Source: Lamellibrachia satsuma (taxonomy: Eukaryota; Annelida; Polychaeta; Sabellida; Siboglinidae). From it: a stretch of 64,000 nucleotides of DNA. Position numbers and translations under genes: made by a program. The notes below the pieces were generated by a model. That model searched no databases. It was given only the letters and a program-made list of their open reading frames with translations, and had not been told where the DNA came from. The stretch lies in the NCBI GenBank assembly GCA_033239005.1, contig BSQZ01000123.1:694501-758500 (forward strand), in the 5' to 3' direction. How positions within the stretch are numbered: position 1 is the stretch's first letter; each line of letters opens with the position of its first letter. Below, piece after piece: positions 1 to 15,400 of this stretch.

Positions 1-438
1 TGACCTTGTCCAGATGTATGTCGCTATGTTAATGTACATATATTATTATTAAATAAAAACAAAACATTAAATTAGCATTATTTTATATTGTTGCCAATCA
101 CTTTGGTAGATTAAGGTATTTTTTCAGTTTAATGTATTTCACATTAAAGTCTTCTTAAAATATCTGTGATAAAATAATTAAAGTTCCTGATATTTAAGTG
201 ATTTTCCTTGTATGAGAAAATAAAGTGACTATTAATTCTACTTATATGTGTACACCTGGGAAAATGTACTATTTTTCTATGGAATATGTGCTAGATAGTT
301 TAGATTTTCACCTGAAATAAGACGAGTGAAAAACTTAATTGAGGATGCAATGTTAATCATTATATGGAACTTAGCACCTATTGGTTGAATATCACACCAC
401 CCCTTGACTGTATCTAACATCTTGTTTTGTGGTACCAG

Positions 439-3400
439 GACGAAGTGTCAGTTGATGACTTTACCAATACCCTTGCCCTGCTTCCATCTGATGAGTCCAT
501 CAAAAGAGGCACGTGCTTATGGGACGAACTCTTGCAGTGGCTCCCCAAAGTGGCACAAGCTGGTACCACATGGGAGCCCTCACGACTATGGGAGTACATA
601 GAAAATTCATTGGCCGAAATGACAAAAATTTCTTCCACAGAAAATCCAGGTGCAGTATTTGAGGATGAGCTTGTCAAATATATATGATGTTGTTCTCGCT
701 TTCAATTAATTGTCTGTTATTGCTGGTGAAGGTGGTCACATATTAGAAAAATTACATTTGCAACACGCTGCATAATTCAGATACAATCGTCAGAACACAG
801 CTTTATCCACCTAAACATAAAAATTTCCTCGCTAGGAATTCTAGAATTTGTTTATAAAATTCTAAAGGGGAGGTCTGGACTGCTATTGCAATATTACAAT
901 GTAAAAATAATAGCTAAAGATTACAGCAATGCTAAGTAGCAGATAACAATTTAAAATGTAAGTAAAATTTATCTCAAAACACACAAGTTGGACGTAATGT
1001 GTTTTTGTAGATAAATGTTTCACACACTCCTAAGGTGTTGACTGGCAATATTTTAAATTGACGGTGATTAACCTTTCTTGCAGTAGCTGTCATGTCACAG
1101 CAAAGACACGTGGCCATCACACGACTTCTTCTGCTCTTGTGTGACAGCTGTCTGTTACCACGGCAACCCGGGGGTGATTGTGACTCCCTGGGAGACACCC
1201 TGCATAGCCTGCTGTCTCCAGTGATCAATGTCATCTGGTCAGTCAAGTTCCACCCTTATGTGTCTGCTGTGAAGGCTGAGACAGCGATGGCATTTCTCGT
1301 TACCCTGGCTGAAGAATGTCAGATTCTGGAAGGTAATAATTGTATAAGTTTTACTTATATATCACTCAGCTGTTTAAACAAGTACCTGGCTATAGACAGT
1401 GGTGGATATGTGAACGAATAGTTTTCATGCAGTAATTGCAGCTTGGCTGAATGCTTCCCACAGAAGTCTAGTTGCCTTTGGAATGAACAGGTCTGCTGAG
1501 GGTATGAATGTACCTTATACTCGAGCCACTTATTAACTTATCAAGTTGTTAAATATATATGAGTAAGTAATTTCAATCGTTGGGTTGAAGAAAATCGTTA
1601 CTCATTTTCTCAAATATTTAACACATATGGCATGTTGTAATGTTTATAAGATAGTTAAATGCCTGCCTATTATAGGGGAATAATACAATCTTTAATATCA
1701 AGTTGAAGATGGCTTTTGCCATATCCATATTTAGCTGTGTATCCATTGGATCTGCAACATTTTTGTTGAAATCTGTATTTTTGACTCAAAATTGTGCATG
1801 AATCCATATAATTTTTTATTGGTTAATCAGCATACAATGTTCTGATTCAACACCGGTCAGGCTACAAAATGTGTCGACATCAAATCAAATCTGCTAGGTT
1901 TTACCGGAAATGTGCCTAGCATAAAAAATAGGTGTGCTTTGACCACTACAAGTTTGTCATTCAATGTTATATGCTGTTGTGGTGAACACAGTCATGAAAA
2001 TATATACTTAATCACTATTTTTTTAAACAAATCATTAAAACCAGGATACGGGTATGGAATATACATCCCCAAATCCCCAAAATCCATACTACACATGGGA
2101 AATACACACAGTGTGACAGGTCTATGGACAAAGTGAAACAAACATTGTTCATACCGGCGGAAGAGGGATGCAGCATTTTATTTCAAATGGTTTATTTATG
2201 CAGTGAAATAAAATAGAGGTAGGCCATATGTTTAGAATTGAATTTAGTATAATGTTAAAAACAATATACAATAAAGACACTTCTGTTGCGCTAAGATCCT
2301 CAGCGAAACACAAGCTCAGCTGCACGCCAAAATCTTTCTAGTTGAATAGCAAGTCCAGTTGTAAACAGTTGGATTGGTATGCTGAAGAGCTATGGAGGAT
2401 AAGAGAGTTTGAACAGGTGGGTTTTTAATTGATAGCAAAATGTTATTATATTTTGTGCTTACTTAGCACTAACAGGGAGTGAATTCCACAGAGTCCACAG
2501 TGCAGCAACTGGAAAAGCTCTAGTTCTGACATTTGTCTTAATGCTGGGAATGAAAAGTGGATTAGAACTAGATGATCAAAGCTGTCTGGGCTGTCTTGTA
2601 GGAGTGAGAAGTGAACGTAAATATGCTGGTTGCTTGGATGAAAGTGCTTGAGAGGTAATTGTGGAGATCTTAAAAATAGTAATATAGGACAGGGAGCCAA
2701 TGCAGTGATTTAAGAAGTGGCACTGAATGAGAGAAATGAGGTAACTGTGTAACTACCCTTGCCAAGCAATTTGCACATGTTAACATTTCACGATGCCCTT
2801 GAGAGAAGTATTGTGAAAAAGGAAATGGTAGTAGTCAAGTTTGCAGCTGTGGAAGATATTTACGAAGAGAGTGAAGAAACATGGAATTCAAATAAAAATG
2901 GTTACGTTGCAACTGCAAAATTAGTTCTGCGAACTGGCAGAAAAGTAACAGCAGAATCAATCGGTAGAGAAATGGGAAGCAGTAGAAGAAAGGAAAGTAT
3001 CTAAAATTGAACTAGTGAAAGTAATAGACAAAACACAAAGAGGTAAGCTAAAAAGGACTTTCAAAACAAAGACAGAGAGGTTAAAAAGAAGGCACAAAAA
3101 GATGAAAGGGCATACATTGAGAAACAAGCTGAATAAGCGGCAAATAGAAATGATGTGCGCTTGCTTTACCAAATTACTAAGAGACTGTCTGGTGATTTGG
3201 TGAAAACATTGATATCCTAGTAAAGCTTTTCATTCAAATATGGAAGAATGAAAGTTCTCCCGTAGATTGGAGATGTGGATCGTTTCTCTCACATTCAGTA
3301 CCTTGGTAGTGTACTGTCAAAAGATGGAGATTAATTCTATTGACACCAAGAATAGGATTGGAAATGCATGGGGAGCATTTCAAAAACTCACACAAATTTG

Positions 3401-6400
3401 GAGGTCAAAGGGTATAAATATAAAGACCAAGATGAGAATTGTCAACAGCAGTGTTACACCTGTGTTTCTCTATTGCTCTGTAACATGGACAAAAATAGAA
3501 CAGATACTAACAAGTTTCCAGACCAGATGCTTGCACAGACTTCTAAACATCAAATGGAATGAATTTATCACCAACGAGGAACTACTTAAAAGAACAAATG
3601 CTGAGCCAGTCAAGTCAACAATATTGAAAAAGAACATTGAGATATATGGGCCATGTCCTTAGAATGCCGCCAACATGAACACCAAAACAGGCATGATACA
3701 GGAGACCACCTGGAAAGAGGAAACGAGGACGACCAAAGGAAACATACCAAATAACCATCACGAGAGAGGCCCAAACCCAAAAAATGAAGACACAAGACCT
3801 TGAAAGAATGGCTGAAGATGGATGGCGTTGATTTTGATCTGCCTTGTGTGTCTGACAGCAGTAATAGCCAAGTCTACTGTTAATTGTTCCATAACATACT
3901 GCAGGAATTTGACGCTGTAATTTTTAAAAATTTGGGAGTAGCTCCACCCAAAAAATGCCTACAGTAAAAACCACTGGAGACACTAATATCTGTGCCCATG
4001 AAGTTGACAAGGTTTATGGAACGTGGATAGTTATTAGGTATTCTTTGGCAGATCTATTGAGTTATGATCTGTGATCTTGCAGGATCAGTGATGACTGATG
4101 TGGTCAACCGAATGGTTGACAGGCTGGTGGAAAATAGCTCAGAAGGTCTGCTCCTCTATAGCCAGAGACGAATCCCTGACATCAAGGTAGGGTCACATTA
4201 TTATCACAGGATACATGATATTAAATATATGAGAAATATTGTCAAATTACCCACATTAATCATCCTAATTAGGAGTTATTTATAGTTAACTTAATTTAGG
4301 GGGTTGACCAAATCATATTTCAGTCATTCTATTGTACATACCTGTAAAGATGCAAGACATACCTTGTTCTCCAAATGTAGTTGACACTTTTAGGTTTTAT
4401 TTACCTCCCACATTTAAAAAAAATTCTGTATAAATCCATATAAATTTTCATTGGTTAATCAGCTTGTAGCATTTTGGTTCCTGTCAAGTTGTCGCCATCT
4501 GTCAGGCTATCCTGCATCAAACAAAATATGCTATGTTTTGCTGAAAGTCTGCCTTGCACCAAAAATGGTTGTGCTTCTTCAAATGCATAAGTTTTTTATT
4601 CAAATTGTAAAAAAAAACGTTAAAAACGGGATAGGGTCATACACCTCCCAAAATAAAAAAAAACATGGGGAAATCCATACAATGTTAGATGTGGCAAGAC
4701 TAGTGTTTTAATATGCAGTTTGATGTGATCATCTATGGTTACGTATATAATTACTTGTTGGCCATGTCTTTCAGATTGATGAATTACAGAGTGTCCATCT
4801 GTGCTGTCGTGCTGTGCTCATCGTTGTTGACCAGACATCAAGCAGTGGTGTTGGCCTTCTCTGTTTGACGTCCAGGCTTGTCAATGCCTGCATCAAGACT
4901 TTGCAGAAGTTCAATGCAGAGGTAATTTCCATGGCATGTCATGTAACATGTAATTTATCAGCTTAGACCTGAAACAGTGGTCATATAGTTGATTCATTGG
5001 TGAGTTATCATGCAGTCCTCATCAGCAGCTTGAGATAGACTGTTGTCACTTTGTAACATTCTTTCCATAACACTGTGACGTAAACATAGCCCAGCGGTTG
5101 ATGTTGCCAATTATTTTAGCTTTGTATGGATCATCAGCCCACGGATCATCAGCCTATGGACCATCAGCCCATGGATCATCAACCAATGGACCATCAGCCC
5201 AGCCCCGTTCCATCTCATTGGCATTTTCCTAGTCAAAACAAATTATAAATGCCACATGATTTGTAATATGCCTTGTAAATCTTTCACAGTTCATTAGTTT
5301 TTTAGCTGTCTCCTGTCCAGGTTTCCTCTCATTGCATGACTGAACTCTTGTAACTAACTAAACTCCATTTAATATACATCTGCACTGGTATAAAATTCTA
5401 AGAATCATGCTAACTTTGGAGTGGATTGAATACCAAACATTAAAACTTGAATTTGCTCAAGAAATGATACAAAACAAAGCTATTTATAAAGTAGACCACC
5501 GAGTGTCAAAAGAAGTGTCATGAAAAGGGTAACTACAACAAGAATGATATTCCAGATAAAGTGGGTTAATATTTGGACAGACCAGACTATGACAGACATA
5601 CACCTAAAATTAGTGGTGGGTGGACTTGATATAGTCCTGGGTGGACTTGATATAGTCCTGGGTGGACTTGATATAGTCCTGGGTGCACATTTATACTTGT
5701 GGTCTGGACTGACTGTATTAACCACCGGTAGCAGTACCCTCTATCTTTTCCTCTCATAAATTTTTTGTATTTACTTTGAAAAATGCTTTAATATAAAGGC
5801 TATCTAGATAATTAATTTGGAATTTCAAATTGCCTGTCAACTTTGCAACCCATTTAACATTAAGATATTTGCAAAAATAACACAAAATATGTATCCTTCT
5901 TGCCGCCATTTCAAAACTTAGGCAATTTCATTCACTCTGCACGGGTAAATTTTATGGAGAAGAGTAGTATTATTAGTAATCGACATGGATTACCACACCT
6001 GCACTTTCAGCCAAACACATTTCCACACATTTCACCCTACTACTAGATCATTTCTGAGCAGCTGAATGTCCCTGTATCCTGTGGGACAAATGTAGCTATA
6101 CATGTAAGCAAAAATGTATCCAATTTTTCAAACAGTTGAAAATATAGTATTCTGTAGAACCATGTGAAAACTGAAGTCAGAGATAAGTTCTCTCTGTCTT
6201 ACGTTCTCACACAAGATCAAAAGACGATTTGAATGGCACCTGTGATTTTGTCAGTGACTGATTGGCAACTGATGTGGAGTTGACCAATTTTGGTAGGGGA
6301 ATTATGGAAATGTTGATGGTGGACAAAATTACATCAAATAAAGGGGTAATCTGGTTGGATTCCTGTACCAACAGTTCTACTAATCCCTGGCAAAATCTAG

Positions 6401-9400
6401 GGTGCTTGGATTAATGAATTATCATTAAAATGGAGCCCTGTATGTGAACAAATAGTATTTGCATAGTAATAGCAGCATGGCTGAGTGCTTCCCAGTAGCG
6501 TTCACAACGCTTTGAGTGGTCCTGTGGACTGGATGTCATGCTATTTAAGAACTTACCTTTCGCTTTTATTACAGGTGAGTTTGGCCCACCAGCTGCCTTG
6601 TCATGCCGCCATGATGTTTCTTGGAAGCATCTGTGAATCTTTCTCCAAGCGATTCGGTGTTAACGCGGCCTATAACGCCCAACTGTTAACCTTCCTCAAA
6701 GAATGGAAAACGATCACTCACTTCGGAAAGTCATCAGTGACTGGTGAAAGAGAAGGGTATGTTTCCTATGTCCGTTTTTGCACCACTTGAATATAGGTGT
6801 TATCTGAGCTATTGTTGGCTCTCTTTGCTATTCATTCTAGAGGGGAACACTCCAGTCTTAAGCGAAATATTATGAATGTGCATGAGAGGTTTGGATGTAA
6901 TAGATATGACGTTGGCTATGATATCCATGCTAATGTTTTCAAAATATTTAGATTTTTTTCAGGTACACGCTTTTACAGTGTTAATAATCTCTTGCTCATC
7001 GATGGGTTTTAAATACAGACAGTGTCCGGTACCACCTCCTAAATAATCATAAATAGAGGTATTTTCATCAGGATTTATAATGTTTTTTTGCAAAATTTGG
7101 ACCAACATTTGGACTTTGAATTAGTTGAATTAATTTGTTGTATGTTCCAAGTTGAATTGAAACTGCAGTGTGATTTTTTTCAACAAAAAGGTTGTAAAGT
7201 AGTAGAGATGTACACCATTGGCTGAAATAAGTTCACCCTAACAAATTACCAACTGTTTTTTTCACTTGTAGTGCCCAAGACCAGCAATCCCAAAAGGCCG
7301 TGGGCCACCTGATGTCCGAGTTCCTCGCTGCCCAGTGGTCATCTCTGCACTACCTGGTCACATGTGCTGTCCTGGGAGTGGACATGGGTCAGGGAGGGGT
7401 GGACATGGCCCATTATGCAGCCAAATGCCTGGACACGGTGGACTTGATCAGAAGAGAGGAACTCACATCTGCGTTTCAGTGTTTCAAGACCATTATGCCA
7501 AAGGTTTGTGAAACATTTTATTTTAAGATTAAAACTGTTTTAACTGGAATCACTTTTCAGAATTGTTCATGAAACATAGGACAATGTTGGAATGGTGCAG
7601 GAATAAAAGATTTGTTTGATTTTTAAGGTTTCATAGCCTAAGAGGACAAAATAGCTAATCTGATTGCTCAGCTTAGACCACAGTTTCTCAGGTCATGGCA
7701 GGGCAAAATGTTCGCCTTTTGGATGAGGCTTTGATGAAGGCGGTGTAAAGCAGCCAAGATATTCGAAGATTTTAACCAAGTTTCTTGTGTGTTAAATACA
7801 TTGTCTATCCCCTGATAGTATCGTTGATGCTGAAATTTGTTGAGGTTGCCTCGGCAACTAGCAGAAATAACTGATGACCAGAAAGGCAAGTTTGCTTTAA
7901 TATGAAATAGTTTCCCCCCAAAAAGTGTTTGCATCATTTCATTGATGTGTTATCTACCTATTATGACAATGATGAATATGTTATCTTGACAATAACTTAT
8001 CACGTTCAGCTTGAAGGTGACCTTGCGGTGCGTGTCATGAGCGCCACTTGGACAAAGGTGAAGGAAACGTTGAAGACACCCTCGTTCTTGCCTCTCTATG
8101 AGTTGTTCATCCAGCTCGCCTTTCAGCCATGTAATTTGACCGCCAACCAAGGAACATCGGTGTCCAGCTACCTTAGTCAGGTATGTCTGTGGTTGCTTCA
8201 AGTGACCTGCCCAGATTCCTTGGTCATTTGTAATTTAGGATGATGTTTATACGCCAAAAACATTTATTATTAGAATCTTTAAAGGTACATGTGTAAAAAT
8301 GCGTTTCAATTCACCACAATTATTTCATAGTTTAACTGTTGTTTAATTAGTATGTTTCGACTTGAATGTCATATTTACAAAGCAGGCTGAATGGCATGGC
8401 AGACATTCATCAACATATAGCCGTCTTTTTGTAAACAGAAAATAGATTTAATGTTTGGAACATTAGTTCCCATTTACTATATTATTAGAAAATGCCTTCA
8501 TAAAGCCATAAAAAGCTATAATTATGACTTGCCAGACTCAATATGTAAACCTATTAGGTCTACACCCATTATTCAGATAAGAATTTTATTAATGTTGAGA
8601 TCCTAGATGTTTTTGAAAAGCAATACTTTAACATTATCAGTGATTCTCTGTGGCATTTCTAAGTGCTGTGTCCTGCTCCACAAATTATAATATATCTAAG
8701 GAAAATGTTTGCTACAACCAGACCTTTTATGCCCACCTTCCCCATGATACCAGTCCTTTTTGAGGAGTACTTTAATTGTGAGGTTGTCTATGAATATGTA
8801 AAATGCCATACAGATATAATACACCTGACACTTTGTTTTCTAGAATGCACAGGAGATACTGAGCCTTGGTGAAGACCGTCGCGGTCTGGTGAACATGCTG
8901 GCCACTCAAGTGTGTCAGTGGTGGGAGGAGAGTCCTACAAACCTGACATATGCCTCCAACTATTCCTCCTTGGTCTTGGAGTTCTGTCTCTGGGGCATCA
9001 CCAGTAACAAGGGATTGAGGTTAGTGTTGGTTATAATGTTTGCTTAGTGATATTGTTAGTACAGTGTCTCTTGCACAGACAATTACTGTTATTGACTCTT
9101 GCATTGTAAATCATATTGTTATTATAATTGTGTATAATTTAATTTAACGTGATACTTTTATCATAAATGAAGCTGAATGTTTTGAATAGTGTACATTTAC
9201 TTATATCAATTGATTTATGTTCAAGCTGTAGTCAGAAGTAATTGTTCCAATTTTACCAGTTTAATTCCTTCTTGTCAAATACATCTTTATGCATTCCAAT
9301 GTTTCTAATATAGAATATTCCTGATATACTAAAGTTGTGCAACATTTATTTACTGATCGACTGGTTGGCTGGTGTCTTGTTGTATTAATGGATATTCTAT

Positions 9401-12400
9401 TAATTTTCCAGCTGTTATATTTTATTTGAGTAGTTGTCTATAACTGATGTGTTTACCCATGTCTTGTCCACCTCCAGATTGATGGAGGAAGCCCAAGATT
9501 TCACCAGTAGTCTCGGCCAATCATGGTCAGTCAACCAACTCATACAGATGTAAGTACTCATATTAGTTATTAAAGCTTCCATATTGATACAGCATATACT
9601 GTATTCGCCCAAATAAGATAAGTACTGTACACTTATTAAGACGAATACGGTATATCAAAAATATGGCTGAATTGTGAATTTAATGGTAAAAGCATGAGAC
9701 TTGGTACACACTTAGATCATACATAAAAACAATTGGCTATAAAAACATTGCAGATTTTTCTTATGATGGCTTTAGCAGCCATTTTTCAAGGTGGCCACCA
9801 TCAGACACTATTTTTCACATATCTGCTGAATGATGTTGTGACATAAACATACAGTACATGTGTGTGCCAAGTTTCATGCTTTTATCATAAAATTCAATTT
9901 TTTTTACATATCTTCTGTACTGTGTATAAATACATAATTTTCATTGCAACCAGATAGCAAATAAGTACCTGTAAATGATGTTTTGGACTATGTATAACCT
10001 GTAATTGTATCTTCTTTGGCGTTCTTGATCTGTTGGTTATTTCACAGCACAGGTTCAGTGTGCATGTGTGGCTGAATTTGCCACAATATTTGTATGACTG
10101 ACAAAGTAACTATTTTCTCTCACCTGGAACAAAACTACCTAACTTGCAGACACTGAATTAATGGATTGAAATAATCATAGCATAGCTGAATAGTTCCCAG
10201 TAAAGTCGGGTTTTACAGTACTGTAAAACAGTTAATAATTTCTCTACTATTCTTTGCTTGACTGAGTAGGCCAAAATATAGAGGGATTAGAAGTTTTGTA
10301 ATGTTGAGTTATGCGTTTGTAAGCAGTGGTCTGTGCTACAAGCCACTGATTGCTCTTGTAACTTTATAACTCATCAATGCCATATTTCAGCAACACTAAA
10401 AATGATCGGACATTGAGGGTCATGATGCTCAACATGTTCTCAAAGCTGCGCCTCAACGTTCCTGAACACTGCACATTTGCTGCCATCATGATCGAGGAAC
10501 TGATGGCCACGCAGAGACACCTGGTGGCAGTGAAGACATACAAAAACTTTCCGAATTGTCCAAGTCATCTGCGGAAGCACCGTGTGTGTTGTGCCCTGCT
10601 GATACTGGATGTCTTCGTGTCTGAGGTTTGTCTTCTTGCTAGAATTTGTAGAGTTTAAGTTTAACTCATAGTCAGCGTGTCATGAGAAAGGAGGATCTTT
10701 TTAAAGTGCCAGATTTCTCTTTCTGTCAATCTGTCAATTAATTGGCAAACCCCAACTGCGTATCGCACCTATAGTTGGTACCTATACGTAACTGTGCCTC
10801 CAGGATGTTCCAGACAGTTAAGGTGCAGGGGAAAATGATTTCTATAGTCGTCTGTGTTGGTTCTTATATGTTTGTGCTTGTATATTAATGTTAATTGTAA
10901 GTTCCTCCTCCTCTTGAGGCCTGACCAGCCTAGTTCTTCTATTGTATGTGCAATGCTACTACAGAGTAGGGTGTCTTGTTCTGTTGGAGTATCTTGAAAT
11001 ACAGAAAGAAAAGACTTATTATTCATATACACTAACATTACTTTTATTGGTCACACTGAACTTATAAGAACTTCCTCTCTGAAATCAAATAAAATTTTAT
11101 TTTGATACCACATATCTCTAAAAGTAAAACCAGGGGTGTGTTTACAATAAAAAATAAACAAATTACAATACATTACATTAGTGAATATAATTATTACAAT
11201 ACAGGCATTACATCAGATGACACAATAAAAATAAGCATTAGGATTATGTATGTATATACATATAATATATATATATATACGGACACAGAATAGTTCTGTG
11301 GTGAGGAGTCATGCAACAATGAGGAAATACTAACATACTCCCCGGACCAAATTTGGGCTTTGAGTTTGTCAGACACGCGGGAATGACGGGATAGGGCCGA
11401 AGTAGCGAACGATGCTACTAGATCCTGGGATGCCCTGGGGAGGGCGTGTACTTCCTGACCTGTATGAATACCTGAAGATATGGCCTCTGGCCACGGGGCC
11501 GACGGTGGTCTTGGAACGGGGCTTGGTGGAGCACCAGTTGCAGATGATGTCACCCGACCTGACGTATGGCCGCCCTGCGGCCATAGACATGGGTTAGCCA
11601 AGGGCGGAGCGATGGGCTCCCCCCCGGTAGGCGCCGCCACTGCTGCAGGGGCCTCTATTGGAAGCGGCGCAGGTAGGGCGTTGGCTGCAGGCAATTGCTG
11701 CAGGCCACGCACCATCGCGTGGACCTCCTGCAACATCTTGTCAGAGGCGTCAAGTCGGCGCTCCATATTCGACAAGCGCTCCTCCGTCGTAGCTTTCCGA
11801 CCCGCTGCTGCGCCCACTACCGAATGAACGACATGTCGTAGGGCCGGTTCGTCGTCAAGGTGCTGCACGACGTTGCACTCTGGTGGGGGCGGGCACATCG
11901 CTGATCGTGCAACGGCAGCGCGGCTAGCCGCCACCCGCGACCTTGTTGCCACCGGGCTGTGGCGCAGAGGTCGTCCACGACGCACGTTCTTATCTGGCGC
12001 CATCCTGCAACATATTGTGGAAGGGCCAATACTAAGTGAACTGCTAAACTCTTGAAAACTGCCACCAAACTACTTATGAAAGCCACATGTGAAAACTAGC
12101 TCCTAAATTGTTGTGGCAATACCACCAGGACTGATGCCTTGCATCGAAGCTGAAACAAAAGTTTTTTTTTTATTTATTTTTTTATAGTTTTTTTTTTTAT
12201 TTAATTTTTAATTTTAAGGTTAATGTTTTAATGTGCTGGTGATGATGCCATGAATTGTCTTGTGTTGTATGAATATTACTACATGTACTGTATTGCTATG
12301 TCGAAGTGTGGGCTCTGGGAGCATTGTGTCCAGGCGGCTTTGTATGAGGCTCAGCCACATGCTTGGCGGGCGCATGTTACAGGGTCCACACTTCATGCTT

Positions 12401-15400
12401 TTAATCGGAATAATATGCCATTAGGCATAATCTTAATAAACGTCATTTATTTGGCCTTTTCATATCCTTACACCTGGCTTGCGTTGTTGGTTGCATAAAT
12501 GTATATATTGAAAACCTTTCTCTTTAATCAAGTTTTTTCGTAATTTTTTTTACCCTGGTATATATAGGTTTACCCTAGCAATGACAATGAGAGACTGGTC
12601 AGCCAAACAAAAACTGCAACAGGAAACATAGGGAGATATACGGTCAGCAAGGTAGCGTGGACTATTTGCATGCACGGCATCAAGGTGACAGTTTAAACTG
12701 AATTTACTGCGTCACAGGTAGCCAGTACAGCTCTCAGTAATGCCGCCATCATGCTGTGTTGGTCATGTCAACATTGGCAGATGATGACACGTGCAGTGAT
12801 CGCTGGACCATCTCAAGTCGATGCAGCAGGGTTCCAGTAATGTCGTACAGGGCTGCATATCTGAAGTCAAGTCACGATGTGACAAGCACATATACAAGCG
12901 TCTTGCATGCTCTGAGTGGCAGAGATGATTGTATTCGCGCCACGCCACGTTGGTGGGCATAGGCAGTCCAGCAAGTAAGACTAACATGTGGAGTTAAGCT
13001 TTACGCCAAGGTCACGTATGTTGGCTGAAGTGCAGACGTTACATGGTTGTTCGGTGCTGAGAACAGTACAACAGGATATCCGGACAGCAGAATCATTACA
13101 TGGAAAGTCAACATAAGCTGGGGATGATCTGCATAGATGTGGTAGCACATGTGGTAGCACCTGTACAATAGAAAAGAGGAGAGGGCCCAAAACCGTGCCC
13201 TGTGGAACTCCATGCTGCAGGAAAGATGACCGTCAACACTGATGCACTGTGAAACGGTTGGCAACAGCATCAGGGCCATTAGTGTCATTAGGAAGAAGGT
13301 TCATGCATTTGTCATTCAAGGCTGACTCGATCTCTACTGTAAAACGCAGCTTTTGTGGAAATCAGCATCTGGAAGTATCGGTCATATGGTTTAGTATAAA
13401 AATACAATGGTCATCATTTCTGCTGCGTCGCCATGTGCGTTCATGCAGATGGATCTGACGTTTCAACTCAGAGTTCCCGACACCACCAAGGAGTGCATGG
13501 CAGTTCGGTGACATTACGCTGCACAAGTGGTGCTTGACGATCGACCAGACTGGAAAGCTCCGTGTAGTACTGATCAGACAGGCCGCCTACATCACAGACA
13601 GGTTGGGTGATGAAATCACACTCACAGAGATTTTTTGTGAAGTTGGAGTTGTCTATCATCGAAGGATACTAGTGTAACAGGGGAAGAAGAGGCAGCGATG
13701 ATGAGATCAAGCACATTACAGTTGCGTGTCACGTCAGTGACATTCTGTTTCATGTTGGCATCTGAGAGAATGTCGTGAAGAGCTCATGCATGCACATCAC
13801 TGTTGTCGCCGTATTGCATGTTGAAATCGACGAGGATGTTGAGTAAGTCAGCCAAAATAATCAGAACATTTCTTGAGCGGTAATCACCATATCAGAGAAT
13901 TTAAGAAATTGTTTGGCAATGCTTTATGGTTGAAAGTATGATGAATTTATGTGACTTGTGATTCCGAAGAAGTTGGATGTGTTCTGACAATAATTGATGG
14001 AGATGTTGAGTCAGGAGGTACAGCCGTCTATACTGTTGTGATTCAGGAGAAGTTGGATGTGTTCTGGCAATACTTGATAGAGATGTTGAGTCAGGAGGTA
14101 CAACCGTCTATAGTGTTGTGATTCAGGAGAAGTTGGATGTGTTCTGACAGTACTTGATAGAGATGCTGAGTCAGGAGGTACAGCCGTCTATACTGTTGTG
14201 ATTCAGGAAAAGTTGGATGTGTTCTAACAATACTTGATAGAGATGTTGAGTCAGGAGGTACAGCCGTCTATACTGTTGTGATTCAGGAGAAGAAGTTGGA
14301 TGTGTTCTAACAATACTTGATAGAGATGTTGAGTCAGGAGGTACAGCCGTCTATACTGTTGTGATTCAGGAGAAGTTGGACGTGTTCTGGCAGTACTTGA
14401 TAGAGATGCTGAGTCAGGAAGCACAGCCGTCTATACGTTGCCTCACCGAATGGCTCATTGTTAGAGCACTACATCGCCGTGGATCACTTCTTGACTATGT
14501 TTGGTCAGCAATGCTGCAGGTTAGTGGCTCAGATTGCATTATTCTGTATAGTAGTTCACAACAGACACACTGTGCACGAGGACGAAGGCTTGGGTGCACA
14601 TCTTTTAGTTTCTTATAAGTGGTGCAAGCTGTCGGGGGTGGGTGGACACATAAACTGAATGCATGTCATGCTCATGCAACCCCATACACTCCATTCTTTG
14701 AGTGGTGCTAGATAGACAAATGCGCCAATGAACAAAAGTCATTCCACTACATAAATACAAGTCACAGTAATGTCTAGCGAAAGCCACCATCAGCGATAGT
14801 AACATGACACATACCTTATGGCTGAGAGCACGCATGCACTGTGAATTTGCAGCAGTATTGCCATCCATTGCGTTTAGCGTGCCTCCACTCCTGAAATCTA
14901 TGTTTTCACCTGTGGTGTCACTTCTAAAAAAAAATTTCACTTCTGTTAGGTAGTGTGTTTCTAATAAATAACTTTCTGTTGGGAACTGTATGGTAATTGT
15001 ATACATATTGAAATTTATAAACATAGGGAGAATAACTGTGAACCAGACGTTGCTGCTAATATGTTCATTATTATATGTAAAATAATATCATAAATAAAAC
15101 ACATTGTAAAATAAAGTTAGTAACAATGTTTCTCATGGTAAAACATTACTTGACTTTGTTGTTGAAGTGTACTGACAAGAAGGCAGCCTTCCTCTGTTCC
15201 CTTCTCACGATTCTCGGTCAAGTTTCCAAGACAACTCAAGACCATGATATGCAGGTCTGTGTATTTATTGTTGAATATTTTTATTCATGCAGTGTCATAT
15301 TACATTTCATCTTGTTTTCTGTGATAGTTGATTTGAAATTCAGTGGCATGTAGTTTGTGATAATAAACAGGCTGTATGCCGCTACAATTCACCATTCCTT

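Noticed and set aside
11369..11827. Plus-strand frames opposite the gag-like ORF
   Set aside because: They are shadows of the GC-rich minus-strand frame.
13961..14360. CRISPR array (regular 80-bp repeats)
   Set aside because: There are no spacers; units are direct copies of an exon border in a eukaryotic gene.
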